NCBI RefSeq assembly: GCF_003123725.1
Contig: NZ_QETA01000001.1
Location: 62,001 to 126,000 of the forward strand
Length of the DNA: 64,000 nucleotides
Source of the DNA: Corticimicrobacter populi
GTDB taxonomy: Bacteria; Pseudomonadota; Gammaproteobacteria; Burkholderiales; Burkholderiaceae_B
Direction: 5' to 3'
The notes beneath the pieces were generated by a model. The model did not search any database. It saw only the letters and a list, made by a program, of their open reading frames with translations, and was not told the origin of the DNA. Position numbers and translations under genes: made by a program. Below, piece after piece: positions 47,426 through 55,844 of the stretch (the first letter of the stretch is position 1; every line of letters begins with the position of its first letter).

Positions 47426-48328
47426 ATGAGTACGAATCATCCGTTTGACGGTCTGTCCGAATTTCTGGCGCTTGCAAAGCGACTCAGTGTTCGTCAGGCA
47501 GCACACGATCTGGGTAAAACACCGGGGGCCGTCAGCCAGTCATTGCAGCGTCTGGAACAGCGGCTGGGCGTCTCCCTTTTCCAGCGCACGACGCGCAGAA
47601 TGGCCCTGACGGAGGCTGGAGCTGAACTGCTGGCCAGAGTCGAGCCTGCGGCCCATGCCATCGTCAGTGGCCTGGAGGATGCTGCGCAGTCAGCCATGGA
47701 GCCTTCGGGCACGTTGCGGTTGCTGGTCGAGCGGCTTGCCTTGCCTCACGTCCTTGAGCCGGTGTTGCCTGTTTTCAGGCAGGCCTGGCCGAATCTGCGG
47801 CTGGACATCACGGTCAGCAATCGCCACGATGACTTCGTGAGCGAGGGCTATGATGCCGGCATTTCCATCGGCTCTTATATTGCACAGGACATGATCGCCG
47901 TCAGGATCGCGAAACCGTTCAACTGGGCTGTTTTCGGTTCGCCGGATTACTTCCGGCGCAAGGGGCGGCCGCGTGCTGTTGGCGACCTGGTGACGCACGA
48001 GTGCATTGTGTTCAGGCGACCGGAAAAAGGCGATATCTATCGCTGGGAGTTTCTTGAAAACGGGGTGGCTGTCCGGTTCGATCCTGCAGGTGCGATCACG
48101 GTCAATGATGGCGAGTTGATGCGTAGTCTGGCAGTCCTTGGGCAGGGCCTGATTTACTCCTCGACTTTTCATACGTCGCGTGAACTGGCGGCTGGCATGC
48201 TGGAACCTGCCTTGCTCGACTGCTCGCCAGGCCGTGACGGGCTTTTCCTGTATTTTCCCAAATCCGCCAGGAATCAGCCAAAGTTGCGGGCTTTCATCGA
48301 AATCTGTGCCCAGGTGCTGAATCGCTGA
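47426..48328 (+). CDS. LysR-family transcriptional regulator (CrgA/AaeR-like group)
   Basis: 300 aa. Helix-turn-helix in LSVRQAAHDLGKTPGAVSQS with LQRLEQRLGVSLFQRTTRR, and an effector domain of the group with VSNRHDDFVSEGYDAGISIG and ALLDCSPGRDGLFLYFPKSA. Start ATG 47426. Divergent from the exported DJ-1 gene, which it may control. The AT-rich gap 47244-47425 should contain both promoters; no single operator stands out. Confidence 0.92.
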   Translation: MSTNHPFDGLSEFLALAKRLSVRQAAHDLGKTPGAVSQSLQRLEQRLGVSLFQRTTRRMALTEAGAELLARVEPAAHAIVSGLEDAAQSAMEPSGTLRLLVERLALPHVLEPVLPVFRQAWPNLRLDITVSNRHDDFVSEGYDAGISIGSYIAQDMIAVRIAKPFNWAVFGSPDYFRRKGRPRAVGDLVTHECIVFRRPEKGDIYRWEFLENGVAVRFDPAGAITVNDGELMRSLAVLGQGLIYSSTFHTSRELAAGMLEPALLDCSPGRDGLFLYFPKSARNQPKLRAFIEICAQVLNR

Positions 48329-48336
48329 AGCACGGT

Positions 48337-48387
48337 TTGCCTGTGAGGCGGGTATGTCCTGGGTACGGATACCCGCCTCACAGGCAA
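48337..48387. repeat. Long perfect stem-loop between convergent genes
   Basis: A 19-base perfect inverted repeat (48337-48355 with 48369-48387; core CCTGTGAGGCGGGTA) around a 13-base loop. It lies between the stops of the rightward lysR and leftward hsp20 genes. There is no T tract on either side, so it is not a standard Rho-independent terminator; it may protect mRNA 3' ends in both directions. Confidence 0.8.
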
Positions 48388-48402
48388 GGGAGCCAAAGCG
48401 CG

Positions 48403-48786
48403 TCAGGCCACCTGGATATCGATCCTGCGCGGCTGGGCATCCGCCAGCTTGGGAATGCGCAGGCGCAGCACGCCATCGTTGAGGGCGGCCTGGATGCCGG
48501 CGCTGTCGAGTTCACGGCTCAGCGTGAAGCTGCGGCGGTAGCGCGGCACCTGCACTTCGGCCAGGACCGACGACAGATCGGCCGGCGCATCGACGGCGAG
48601 CTCGCCTTCGATGTGCAGCGCGTCACCTTCCACGCGCAGTGTCAGGCGGTCCTTGGGAACACCCGGCAGATCGGCCAGCAGGGTCAGACCACTGTCATCC
48701 TCATGGATGTCCACCTGCGGCACCAGCCAGGTTTCGCGGCCGGTGTCGGAGGCTTCGCGACGGGCGGAGGTATGTTTGTCAGTCAT
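48403..48786 (-). CDS. Small heat-shock protein (Hsp20), second of a pair
   Basis: 127 aa alpha-crystallin domain chaperone that holds unfolding proteins. The domain is clear from VPQVDIHEDDSGLTLLADLP, GVPKDRLTLRVEGDALHIEG and the closing AALNDGVLRLRIPK. The dimer-forming central region LSSVLAEVQVPRYRRSFTLS is shortened and lacks the usual Y.R.ER pattern of the long loop. Start ATG 48786 lies 2 bases from the stop of the upstream hsp20 gene. Cotranscribed with it from a sigma-32 promoter. Confidence 0.93.
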   Translation of the reverse strand: MTDKHTSARREASDTGRETWLVPQVDIHEDDSGLTLLADLPGVPKDRLTLRVEGDALHIEGELAVDAPADLSSVLAEVQVPRYRRSFTLSRELDSAGIQAALNDGVLRLRIPKLADAQPRRIDIQVA

Positions 48787-48788
48787 GT

Positions 48789-49244
48789 TCAGGCTCCCTG
48801 GATATCGATGCGACGGGGTTGGGCGGACTCACGCAGCAGTGCCGAAATCTGCAGCACGCCATGCTGATAGCGCGCGCTGACTCGGGCCGGGTCGATATTG
48901 TCCGGCAGGCTGATGGTGCGCCGGAATTTGCCGCTGGTGCGTTCCTGGGCATGCGTCGTGCGCTTTTCACCTTCTGCGGCAGGCAGACTGGTGTCACGCT
49001 CGCCGGAAATGGACAGCAGCCCCCGGTCGAGATTGACTTCTACTTTTTCCGGTGCCACGCCGGGCAGGAAGGCATAGATTTCGACGGCGCTGGCGGTGCG
49101 GCCGATATTGACTGACGGGAAGGTGCCCTGGGCTCCCGAACGGATGTCAGATCCCCTGCCTGCCAGCGCCTGGCTCAGGCTGCGGTGCAACCGATCCAGA
49201 TCGCCAAAGAGTGCGTAGGGTGAACCTGCGGATGTGTGGAACAT
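48789..49244 (-). CDS. Small heat-shock protein (Hsp20), first of a pair
   Basis: 151 aa from ATG 49244 (MFHTSAGSPYALFGDLDRL), with GGAG ten bases upstream. Alpha-crystallin domain in residues about 45-150: SAVEIYAFLPGVAPEKVEVN, LDRGLLSISGERD, KFRRTISLPDNIDPARVSAR and GVLQISAL. The C-terminal RRIDIQGA provides an I-x-I-like anchor for oligomers. IbpA-type chaperone. Transcribed from the sigma-32 promoter at 49302-49330, divergent from cbpA. Confidence 0.93.
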   Translation of the reverse strand: MFHTSAGSPYALFGDLDRLHRSLSQALAGRGSDIRSGAQGTFPSVNIGRTASAVEIYAFLPGVAPEKVEVNLDRGLLSISGERDTSLPAAEGEKRTTHAQERTSGKFRRTISLPDNIDPARVSARYQHGVLQISALLRESAQPRRIDIQGA

Positions 49245-49301
49245 GCGATTCTCCGATGTGTTGACTGTGATGGTGCTGGCAGTCCAGCACCGCATGAACC
49301 G

Positions 49302-49330
49302 ATAATGGGATCGCCGGGCAGGCTTTCAAG
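49302..49330 (-). promoter_or_regulatory. Heat-shock (sigma-32) promoter for the hsp20 pair
   Basis: On the reverse strand: -35 CTTGAAA (49330-49324), a 14-base spacer, and -10 CCCATTAT (49309-49302). This is close to the RpoH consensus CTTGAAA-N13-17-CCCCATnT. The hsp20 start is about 58 bases downstream. Confidence 0.85.
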
Positions 49331-49367
49331 AGGGCAGATAATTTTTTCGCATTACGAAAAATCATGT

Positions 49368-49395
49368 CTTGATATCGGGTGCAAAGGCCCCATAT
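49368..49395 (+). promoter_or_regulatory. Heat-shock (sigma-32) promoter for cbpA
   Basis: -35 CTTGATA (49368-49374), a 13-base spacer, and -10 CCCCATAT (49388-49395), a near-consensus RpoH promoter. The cbpA start lies 43 bases downstream. Confidence 0.85.
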
Positions 49396-49437
49396 GGATC
49401 CCATTCGACATACAGGCAGTTGACCAGGTGAAAGCAC

Positions 49438-50394
49438 ATGGAATTCAAGGACTATTATGAAATTCTGGGTGTCGCCCGAGATGCGTCCGCCGATGATATC
49501 CGCCGCGCCTATCGCAAGCTGGCGCGCAAATATCATCCCGATGTCAGCACCGAGGCCGATGCCGAAGCGCGCATGCGCGAGATCAACGAAGCCCATACCG
49601 TACTGAGCGACGCCGAAAAGCGGGCCGCCTATGATCAGCTTGGCGCAGGTTATGCCCAGGGCAGTGGTTTCAATCCGCCGCCGGGTTGGGAGCGCGGCTT
49701 CGAGTTTCGTGGCGGACAGGCAGGTCCTGGTGGTGCGCAGGGCGATTTCAGCGACTTTTTCTCGGCCTTTTTTGGTGGCATGGGTGGCTCAGGCATGGGC
49801 GGACATCCTCGCAGTGCCGGGGGCGGTTTTCGCACGCGTGGCGAGGATCGCCATACCGTGATCGAGATCGATCTGGATGATGCCTTGCAGGGTGCCCAGC
49901 GCGAGATCGGACTGCGCGCCATGCAGACCGATGCGCATGGACAGCCATCGATGCAGCAGCGTACGCTGTCGGTGCGTATTCCCGCCGGTGTGCACGAAGG
50001 CCAGCGGATCCGGCTGGCGGGGCAGGGCGATCCCGGACTGGGCGGCGGTCCGGCAGGGGATCTCTATCTTGAAATCAAGTTCCGGCCTCATGCCCGCTAT
50101 CGCGTCGAGGGGCGTGACCTGACTATGACCGTGCCGATTGCACCCTGGGAGGCCGCGCTGGGGGCGGATATCGAGGTGCCGACGCCGGGCGGACGGGTGG
50201 AGGTCAAGGTGCCGGAAGGCACTGTCAGTGGACGTCGCCTGCGCCTGCGTGGGCGTGGCATTCCCGGCAAGCCGGCAGGCGACCTGTATCTCGAGTTGCA
50301 GGTGGTGGTGCCGCCAGCCGATACACCGCAAGCGAGGGCACTCTATGAACAGATGGCACGCGACCTGAAGTTCGATCCGCGCGCCAGGCTCTGA
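49438..50394 (+). CDS. cbpA: DnaJ-class co-chaperone CbpA
   Basis: 318 aa type II J-domain protein. J domain at residues 1-70 (DYYEILGVARDASADDIRRA with the HPD motif in KYHPDVST), a Gly/Phe-rich linker, then two CTD substrate-binding domains (HTVIEIDLDDALQGAQREIG, VRIPAGVHEGQRIRL, GRRLRLRGRGIPG). No zinc-finger region, which separates it from DnaJ. Stimulates DnaK. Start ATG 49438. Own sigma-32 promoter, divergent from the hsp20 pair. No cbpM modulator gene follows. Confidence 0.95.
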   Translation: MEFKDYYEILGVARDASADDIRRAYRKLARKYHPDVSTEADAEARMREINEAHTVLSDAEKRAAYDQLGAGYAQGSGFNPPPGWERGFEFRGGQAGPGGAQGDFSDFFSAFFGGMGGSGMGGHPRSAGGGFRTRGEDRHTVIEIDLDDALQGAQREIGLRAMQTDAHGQPSMQQRTLSVRIPAGVHEGQRIRLAGQGDPGLGGGPAGDLYLEIKFRPHARYRVEGRDLTMTVPIAPWEAALGADIEVPTPGGRVEVKVPEGTVSGRRLRLRGRGIPGKPAGDLYLELQVVVPPADTPQARALYEQMARDLKFDPRARL

Positions 50395-50447
50395 CTGACG
50401 GCGGGCGGTGGTCTGTGTGGGGCATCGCGCAGTGCCCGATGCCTATG

Positions 50448-50470
50448 GGGCGGTCCGTAGCGGGCCGCCC
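50448..50470. terminator. Possible bidirectional terminator between cbpA and pit
   Basis: The stem GGGCGGTCCG / CGGGCCGCCC (one G-U pair) with a 3-base loop lies between the two convergent stop codons. It is followed only by TTGT, so the T tract is weak. Confidence 0.4.
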
Positions 50471-50478
50471 TTGTCACA

Positions 50479-51957
50479 TCAGCCCGTGATCTGGACGCCG
50501 ATCCAGAAGAACAGGGCGGCCAGGCCGATCGAGATGGGCAGCGTCATGGCCCAGGCCAGCAGGATGCTGCGTATGGTGCCTGCGTGCAGGCCGCTCTTGT
50601 TGGCCACCATGGTGCCGGCCACGCCCGACGACAGCACGTGGGTAGTCGAGACGGGCAGGCTGAACACATTGGCCACCCCAATGGCGCAGGCCGCCGTGAC
50701 CTGGGCGCTCATGCCCTGGGCATAGGTCATGCCCTGGCGACCGATTTTTTCACCCACGGTCAGTACCACGCGACGCCAGCCGATCATGGTGCCGGCACCC
50801 AGCGCGATGGCAATTGCCACGATAACCCACAGGGGGGCGTATTCGGTGGTGGCGGTCAGGTCGCTGCGCAGTCGGTTGAGATCGTTGCGCTCGGCGGTGG
50901 GCAGGCTGCTGTCCTGGCTGATTTTCTTGGCCGTGTCATCCAGACACAACAGGTAGCGGCGTACCCGGATACGCTCGTCCGGCGACAGTTCCGTATAGCT
51001 GGTTGCGCCATGCAGAGCCTGTTGCAGGGCTTCGAGCGTCTGCATGGTCTGGCTTGCTTCGCAGCGGAACTGCTGGGGCGTATCGGAATCTGCGTGAGTA
51101 TGTTCCGGTTGCCCCAGATAGCCGTTGAGCAGTTCGCCATTGCGCAGGTAAAAGGTGCTGAGGTGCGCGGCGGCATCCTGTGTTCGCTGTATCTGGTACG
51201 GGGTGCTTTCGATATTCAGGACATAGTTGGCAGGCACGATGCCGATCAGTACCAGCATGACCAGGCCGATGCCTTTCTGGCCGTCATTGGAGCCATGCAC
51301 GAAGCTCACCGCCATGGCCGAGAAGATCAGGGCGACCCGGTTCCAGAACGGCGGGTGTTTCTTGTTCTCGGTTTCGCGGCGCTGTTCGGGCGTCTTGTGC
51401 ATCTTGGACAGCGGCAGGTAGCGACGCAGCAGCAGGAACAGCCCGCCGGCGGCCAGGAACCCCGCTATCGGCGACATGACCAGCGACAGCCCGATGTCCA
51501 TGGCCTTGCCCCAGTTGACGCCACTGCCCAGCGGCAGGTCGGTCATCAATGCATTGGCCAGGCCCACGCCCAGGATGGAGCCGATCAGCGTGTGCGAGCT
51601 GGAGGCGGGCAGGCCGACATACCAGGTGGCCAGGTTCCAGATGATGGCAGCCGACAGCATGGCAAAGACCATTGCCAGCCCACGTCCGGTATCGACGTTG
51701 ACCAACAGTTCGACGGGCAGCAGATGGACAATCGCGTAGGCGACGCCCACGCCGCCCAGCAGTACGCCGAGGAAATTGAAGATGCCGGATGCGACCACCG
51801 CCAGATAGGGGGGCATGGCCTTGGTGTAGATGACGGTGGCAACGGCGTTGGCCGTATCGTGGAAACCGTTGATGAATTCGAAGGCGAGCACGAAGGTCAG
51901 CGCCAGGACGAGACTGGCTGCGACCCAGGGATCCAGGCCGGTGAACAGATCGGGCAT
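50479..51957 (-). CDS. pitA: Low-affinity inorganic phosphate transporter (PitA type)
   Basis: 492 aa integral membrane protein, proton-coupled uptake of metal-phosphate. Two PHO4 repeats carry the signatures EFINGFHDTANAVATVIYT (N-terminal) and SFVHGSNDGQKGIGL with GVANVFSLPVSTTHVLSSG (C-terminal). About 10 membrane helices with a large hydrophilic central loop (residues about 265-370), as in E. coli PitA (499 aa). The start ATG at 51957 gives MPDLFTGLDP. No PhoU-like partner gene adjoins. Confidence 0.94.
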   Translation of the reverse strand: MPDLFTGLDPWVAASLVLALTFVLAFEFINGFHDTANAVATVIYTKAMPPYLAVVASGIFNFLGVLLGGVGVAYAIVHLLPVELLVNVDTGRGLAMVFAMLSAAIIWNLATWYVGLPASSSHTLIGSILGVGLANALMTDLPLGSGVNWGKAMDIGLSLVMSPIAGFLAAGGLFLLLRRYLPLSKMHKTPEQRRETENKKHPPFWNRVALIFSAMAVSFVHGSNDGQKGIGLVMLVLIGIVPANYVLNIESTPYQIQRTQDAAAHLSTFYLRNGELLNGYLGQPEHTHADSDTPQQFRCEASQTMQTLEALQQALHGATSYTELSPDERIRVRRYLLCLDDTAKKISQDSSLPTAERNDLNRLRSDLTATTEYAPLWVIVAIAIALGAGTMIGWRRVVLTVGEKIGRQGMTYAQGMSAQVTAACAIGVANVFSLPVSTTHVLSSGVAGTMVANKSGLHAGTIRSILLAWAMTLPISIGLAALFFWIGVQITG

Positions 51958-52391
51958 GGGAGATGTTGGCTGAATGAAGATGCGCGATTATTGCAGATAA
52001 ATGACGTGTCCGTGACGAGAAAGATCAAATGCCGCCGATATGTAAAAACGGGGTTTCAAGGAGACGTATTGGCAGGCCGTCATTGTTTTGCATGGCCTGC
52101 GTATGGGGTTGACCACAAGGGCGCTGCTCCGGCGACTACTTCTGTTTGGTTATAAGCTAATAATTTTTGATTGTTTATTGTTATTTGGATGCTGGAATAG
52201 AATTTTCTCCCCTTTTGCGTCTTCCATTCCTGTTGTGAAAAAACACCATGCGATATGGCATGTCAGGTATGGATCGCCCGATTTTTATATTTCAAAAAAT
52301 AATATAAGAATCGCTATAAATAATTTTATTAGATAAGAGGCTGGTTTTAGACTAACGCTTCCTTCTATGCAAATTACTGGAGTTTGACGAA
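51958..52391. other. 434-base gap, AT-rich leader of the ABC transporter operon
   Basis: No gene is apparent. The first 180 bases are of normal composition. From about 52140 the DNA becomes strongly AT-rich (for example taataatttttgattg and aataatataagaatcgc) up to the binding-protein start. It presumably contains the promoter of the leftward pit gene and that of the rightward ABC operon. A short imperfect palindrome, CATGC-GATATG-GCATG, lies at 52248-52263. No clear -35/-10 pair could be chosen. Confidence 0.4.
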
Positions 52392-54011
52392 ATGGCAATC
52401 ACCCGTCGTGAATGGTTGGCGATGTCCGGCGCCTTGATTGCGGCCCCTCTCTGGCCGCATCTTGTCATGGCCGAGGCAGTCACGGGCAATGCAGCAGCGC
52501 CGGTTCGCGGTGGTGTGCTGAATGTGCATCTGGGCTCCGAGCAGCGCATCCTGAATCCGTCCCTGCGCGCTTCGACCGGGGTCTATATCGTGACCAGCAA
52601 GATTATCGAGTCGCTGGTTGACCTGGATGCCGATGGCAAGGTCGTACCGCAACTGGCCACGTCCTGGGAGTCCAGCCCGGATGGCAAGACCGTGACGTTC
52701 AAGTTGCGCGAGGGCGTCAAATGGCATGACGGCAAGCCCTTTACCTCTGCCGACGTCCAGTACAACGCGCTGGAACTGTGGAAGAAGCACCTGAATTTCT
52801 CGACCGGCCTGCAGCAGAACCTGGAAGCGGTGGACACGCCGGACGATCACACGGCCGTATTCCGCTACTCCCGTCCGATCCCCGAGGATCTGCTGCTGCG
52901 TGCCCTGGCCGATCTGGGTTATGTGGTGCCGCGTCATGTCTACGAAGGCACCAACGTGCTCGAGAATCCGGCCAACACTGCGCCGATCGGCACCGGCCCG
53001 TTCCGTTTCGTCGAATACCAGCGCGGCCAGTACATCATTGCCGAGCGCAACCCTGACTACTGGCGCGAAGGCGAACCCTACCTCGACCGTATCGTCTGGC
53101 GCATCATCACCGACAAGTCGGCCGCCACGGCCGCGCTGGAAACCGGTCAGGTGCAGTTGAGCGCCTATTCGCAGCTGACGCTGGCCGATCTGGATCGTCT
53201 CAGCAGCAACCCGGACTTCGAAGTGACCAGCAAGGGTTCAGAGGCCAACCAGTTCTTCAATACGGTGGAGTTCAACTTCCGTCGCAAGGAAATTGCCGAC
53301 GTTCGTGTGCGTCGCGCCATTGCCCATGCCATCGACGTGCCGTTCTTCATCGAGAACTTCCTCTATGGACAGGGCAAGCCGGCGACCGGCATCATTCCTT
53401 CCTCGTCGGCCAAGTTCTATCCGCCCAACAGCAAGCAACCCTATCCGTTCGATCGCGAGCGCGCCGAGGCGCTTCTGGACGAAGCCGGCTATCCTCGCGA
53501 TGGCAAGGGGGAGCGTTTCACGTTGAAACTGGTGCAGATTCCCAATGGCGAGGATGTGCCGCTGTTTGCGACCTTCATCCAGCAGTCGCTGGCCGAAGTC
53601 GGCATCAAGGTCGAGATCGCCAACCACGATTATGCCGGTGCGTTGCATGCGGTCTATACCTCGTATGATTTCGATATCGCGACCGGCTGGAACCAGTATC
53701 GTGGCGATCCCCATGTTTCCACGACCGTCTGGGTACGTTCCGGCAGCCCGGCCGGTTCGCCCTGGACCAACCAGTACGGCTGGCAATCCGACAAGGTCGA
53801 TCAACTGGTCGATGACGCGGCATCCGAGATCGATCCGGAAAAGCGGCGTGCGCTGTACGTGGAACTGGTCGAACAAGTGAACGAGGAGTTTCCGCTCTGG
53901 TTCGCCGTCGAGCGGGAGTTCTTCTCGGTCGTCAGCAAGAAGGTCGGCAACGACCATAATGTGGCACGCTGGCCTTCTAGCAGCTGGCATGACACCTGGA
54001 TCGCAAAGTAA
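52392..54011 (+). CDS. Family-5 ABC transporter substrate-binding protein
   Basis: 539 aa periplasmic binding protein of the peptide/opine/nickel class. N-terminus TRREWLAMSGALIAAPLW is a twin-arginine type signal ending VMAEA. The family signature region is clear (LDADGKVVPQLATSWESSPD, LREGVKWHDGKPFTSADV, APIGTGPFRF and RRAIAHAIDV). Start ATG 52392 with GGAG upstream. First gene of a six-gene operon with permeases, fused ATPase and two enzymes. The ligand is unknown; the co-located FAD oxidase hints at an amine, amino-acid derivative or opine-like compound rather than an ordinary peptide. Confidence 0.93.
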   Translation: MAITRREWLAMSGALIAAPLWPHLVMAEAVTGNAAAPVRGGVLNVHLGSEQRILNPSLRASTGVYIVTSKIIESLVDLDADGKVVPQLATSWESSPDGKTVTFKLREGVKWHDGKPFTSADVQYNALELWKKHLNFSTGLQQNLEAVDTPDDHTAVFRYSRPIPEDLLLRALADLGYVVPRHVYEGTNVLENPANTAPIGTGPFRFVEYQRGQYIIAERNPDYWREGEPYLDRIVWRIITDKSAATAALETGQVQLSAYSQLTLADLDRLSSNPDFEVTSKGSEANQFFNTVEFNFRRKEIADVRVRRAIAHAIDVPFFIENFLYGQGKPATGIIPSSSAKFYPPNSKQPYPFDRERAEALLDEAGYPRDGKGERFTLKLVQIPNGEDVPLFATFIQQSLAEVGIKVEIANHDYAGALHAVYTSYDFDIATGWNQYRGDPHVSTTVWVRSGSPAGSPWTNQYGWQSDKVDQLVDDAASEIDPEKRRALYVELVEQVNEEFPLWFAVEREFFSVVSKKVGNDHNVARWPSSSWHDTWIAK

Positions 54012-54029
54012 AGAAAGAAGTACGCCGAC

Positions 54030-55010
54030 ATGATGCATTTCCTTTCCCTGGTCGGGCGGCGGCTGGCTGCCGCCATCCCGGCCCTGCTGATTATCCTGGC
54101 CGGCCTGTTCCTGCTGTTGCAACTGGCACCCGGGGATACCGTGGATGCATTGGTCGCCCAGGTGGGCGGTGCCGATGCCACCATGATCGAGGAACTGCGT
54201 CGGCACTACCAGCTTGACCAGTCCACCACCACGCGGCTGGGAGATTACCTGTGGCGGCTGGTGCACCTGGACCTGGGTGAGTCCGCTATCTATGGCAAAC
54301 CGGTGGCCGATGTCATTATCGAACGGCTGCCGGCAACCCTGTTGCTGATGGGTTCCGCACTGGCGCTGTCCTTTGCCTTCGGCATGGTGCTGGGCGTGAT
54401 CGCAGCCCGGCGTGTCAACAAGTGGCAGGATACGCTGATCTCCACGCTGGGCCTGGTGTTCTACGCCACGCCTTCGTTCTGGTTCGGGTTGATGGGGATT
54501 TTCGTCTTTGCCGTCTATCTCAGCTGGCTGCCTGCCGGCGGTTTCGGCACGATCGGGGCCGGGCTGGAGGGCTGGGCGCTGGTACTCGATATTGCCTGGC
54601 ACCTGGTACTACCGACGCTGACGCTGGCACTGATTTTCCTGGCGGTCTACCTGCGGATCATGCGGGCATCGATGCTGGAAGTCTCGACACTGGATTTCGT
54701 GCGTACGGCCCGCGCTAAGGGTCTGAGCGAGAACGCCGTGGTGGTGCGCCATGTCCTGCGCAATGCGATGTTGCCGATGGTGACGCTGATCGGACTGCAG
54801 GCCGGTACGATGCTGGGCGGTTCGGTGGTGGTCGAGAGCGTGTTCGCCTTGCCGGGCCTGGGCCGGCTGGCCTACGAATCGGTGATGCAGCGCGACCTGA
54901 ACACCCTGCTGGGTGTGGTGTTCGTGTCTGCCATTCTGGTGATCGTCATCAATTTCGTGGTCGACCTGATTTACAGCCGGCTGGACCCCCGCATCAACAC
55001 GGGACATTGA
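54030..55010 (+). CDS. ABC transporter permease, DppB-like
   Basis: 326 aa inner-membrane permease with six predicted helices. Family features: MHFLSLVGRRLAAAIPALLI N-terminal helix, LRRHYQLDQ, and the EAA loop ASMLEVSTLDFVRTARAKGL that contacts the ATPase. Begins 18 bases after the binding-protein stop and ends 3 bases before the second permease. Confidence 0.95.
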   Translation: MMHFLSLVGRRLAAAIPALLIILAGLFLLLQLAPGDTVDALVAQVGGADATMIEELRRHYQLDQSTTTRLGDYLWRLVHLDLGESAIYGKPVADVIIERLPATLLLMGSALALSFAFGMVLGVIAARRVNKWQDTLISTLGLVFYATPSFWFGLMGIFVFAVYLSWLPAGGFGTIGAGLEGWALVLDIAWHLVLPTLTLALIFLAVYLRIMRASMLEVSTLDFVRTARAKGLSENAVVVRHVLRNAMLPMVTLIGLQAGTMLGGSVVVESVFALPGLGRLAYESVMQRDLNTLLGVVFVSAILVIVINFVVDLIYSRLDPRINTGH

Positions 55011-55013
55011 ATC

Positions 55014-55844
55014 ATGCAGTTCCTACGTAACTACCTGCGCAGTCCGGCTGCCGTCATCGGCCTGGTACTGCTGCTGGCGATTATCAGCCTGGCCCTGACG
55101 GCAGACATCTTCTTTCCCAAGAATCCGCTGGGCCTGGCAGGGCGGCCGCTGCAGTGGCCGTTCACCAATCCGGCCTTTCCGCTGGGTACGGACCATACCG
55201 GGCGTGATATTGCCGCGCAGATTTTTCATGGTGCCCGTGTCACGCTGCTGATCGGGCTGGTCGCCACCGTGCTGGCGATCGTGATCGGCATCGTGGTCGG
55301 GGCGATTTCCGGCTACTACGGTGGCGTGATCGACGATATCCTGATGCGGGTGACCGAGGCTTTCCAGATCCTGCCGAATTTTCTGCTGCTGCTGGTGCTG
55401 GTGGCGGTCTTCGGCTCACAGCTGGAGACGGTCATCATCGCCATCGGGGTGGTGTCCTGGCCGCCGGCTGCGCGGCTGACGCGGGCCGAATTCATGTCCT
55501 TTCGCAACCGCGAGTTCGTCCAGGCCGGGCGGACGCTGGGGCTGACGGATGGCGCGCTCATCTTCCGGGAAATCCTGCCCAATGCATTGCCGCCGGTGAT
55601 CGTCTACGCCAGCGTCATCATGGCAGTGGCGATCCTGCTCGAGAGTGCCCTGGCGTTTCTCAACCTGTCCGATCCCAACGTGCCGTCCTGGGGCAACCTG
55701 ATCGGGGGTGGCAGAGGGGTGCTGCGCGTGCAGTGGTACGTATCGGCCATTCCGGGCTTTGCCATCCTGCTGACCGTGCTGGCGGTATCGCTGGTGGGGC
55801 AGGGGCTCAATGACGCACTGAATCCCAGGTTGAAAAAGCGATGA
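55014..55844 (+). CDS. ABC transporter permease, DppC-like
   Basis: 276 aa second permease of the importer. Features: LGTDHTGRDIAAQIFHGARV near residue 55, the EAA loop LTRAEFMSFRNREFVQAGRT through LGLTDGALIFREILPN, and about six helices. Its stop overlaps the ATPase start by 4 bases (ATGA). Confidence 0.95.
   Translation: MQFLRNYLRSPAAVIGLVLLLAIISLALTADIFFPKNPLGLAGRPLQWPFTNPAFPLGTDHTGRDIAAQIFHGARVTLLIGLVATVLAIVIGIVVGAISGYYGGVIDDILMRVTEAFQILPNFLLLLVLVAVFGSQLETVIIAIGVVSWPPAARLTRAEFMSFRNREFVQAGRTLGLTDGALIFREILPNALPPVIVYASVIMAVAILLESALAFLNLSDPNVPSWGNLIGGGRGVLRVQWYVSAIPGFAILLTVLAVSLVGQGLNDALNPRLKKR

Noticed and set aside
50584-52155. 523-codon forward frame opposite the phosphate transporter
   Set aside because: Gln/His/Gly-rich shadow with no motifs; the transporter frame has both PHO4 signatures.
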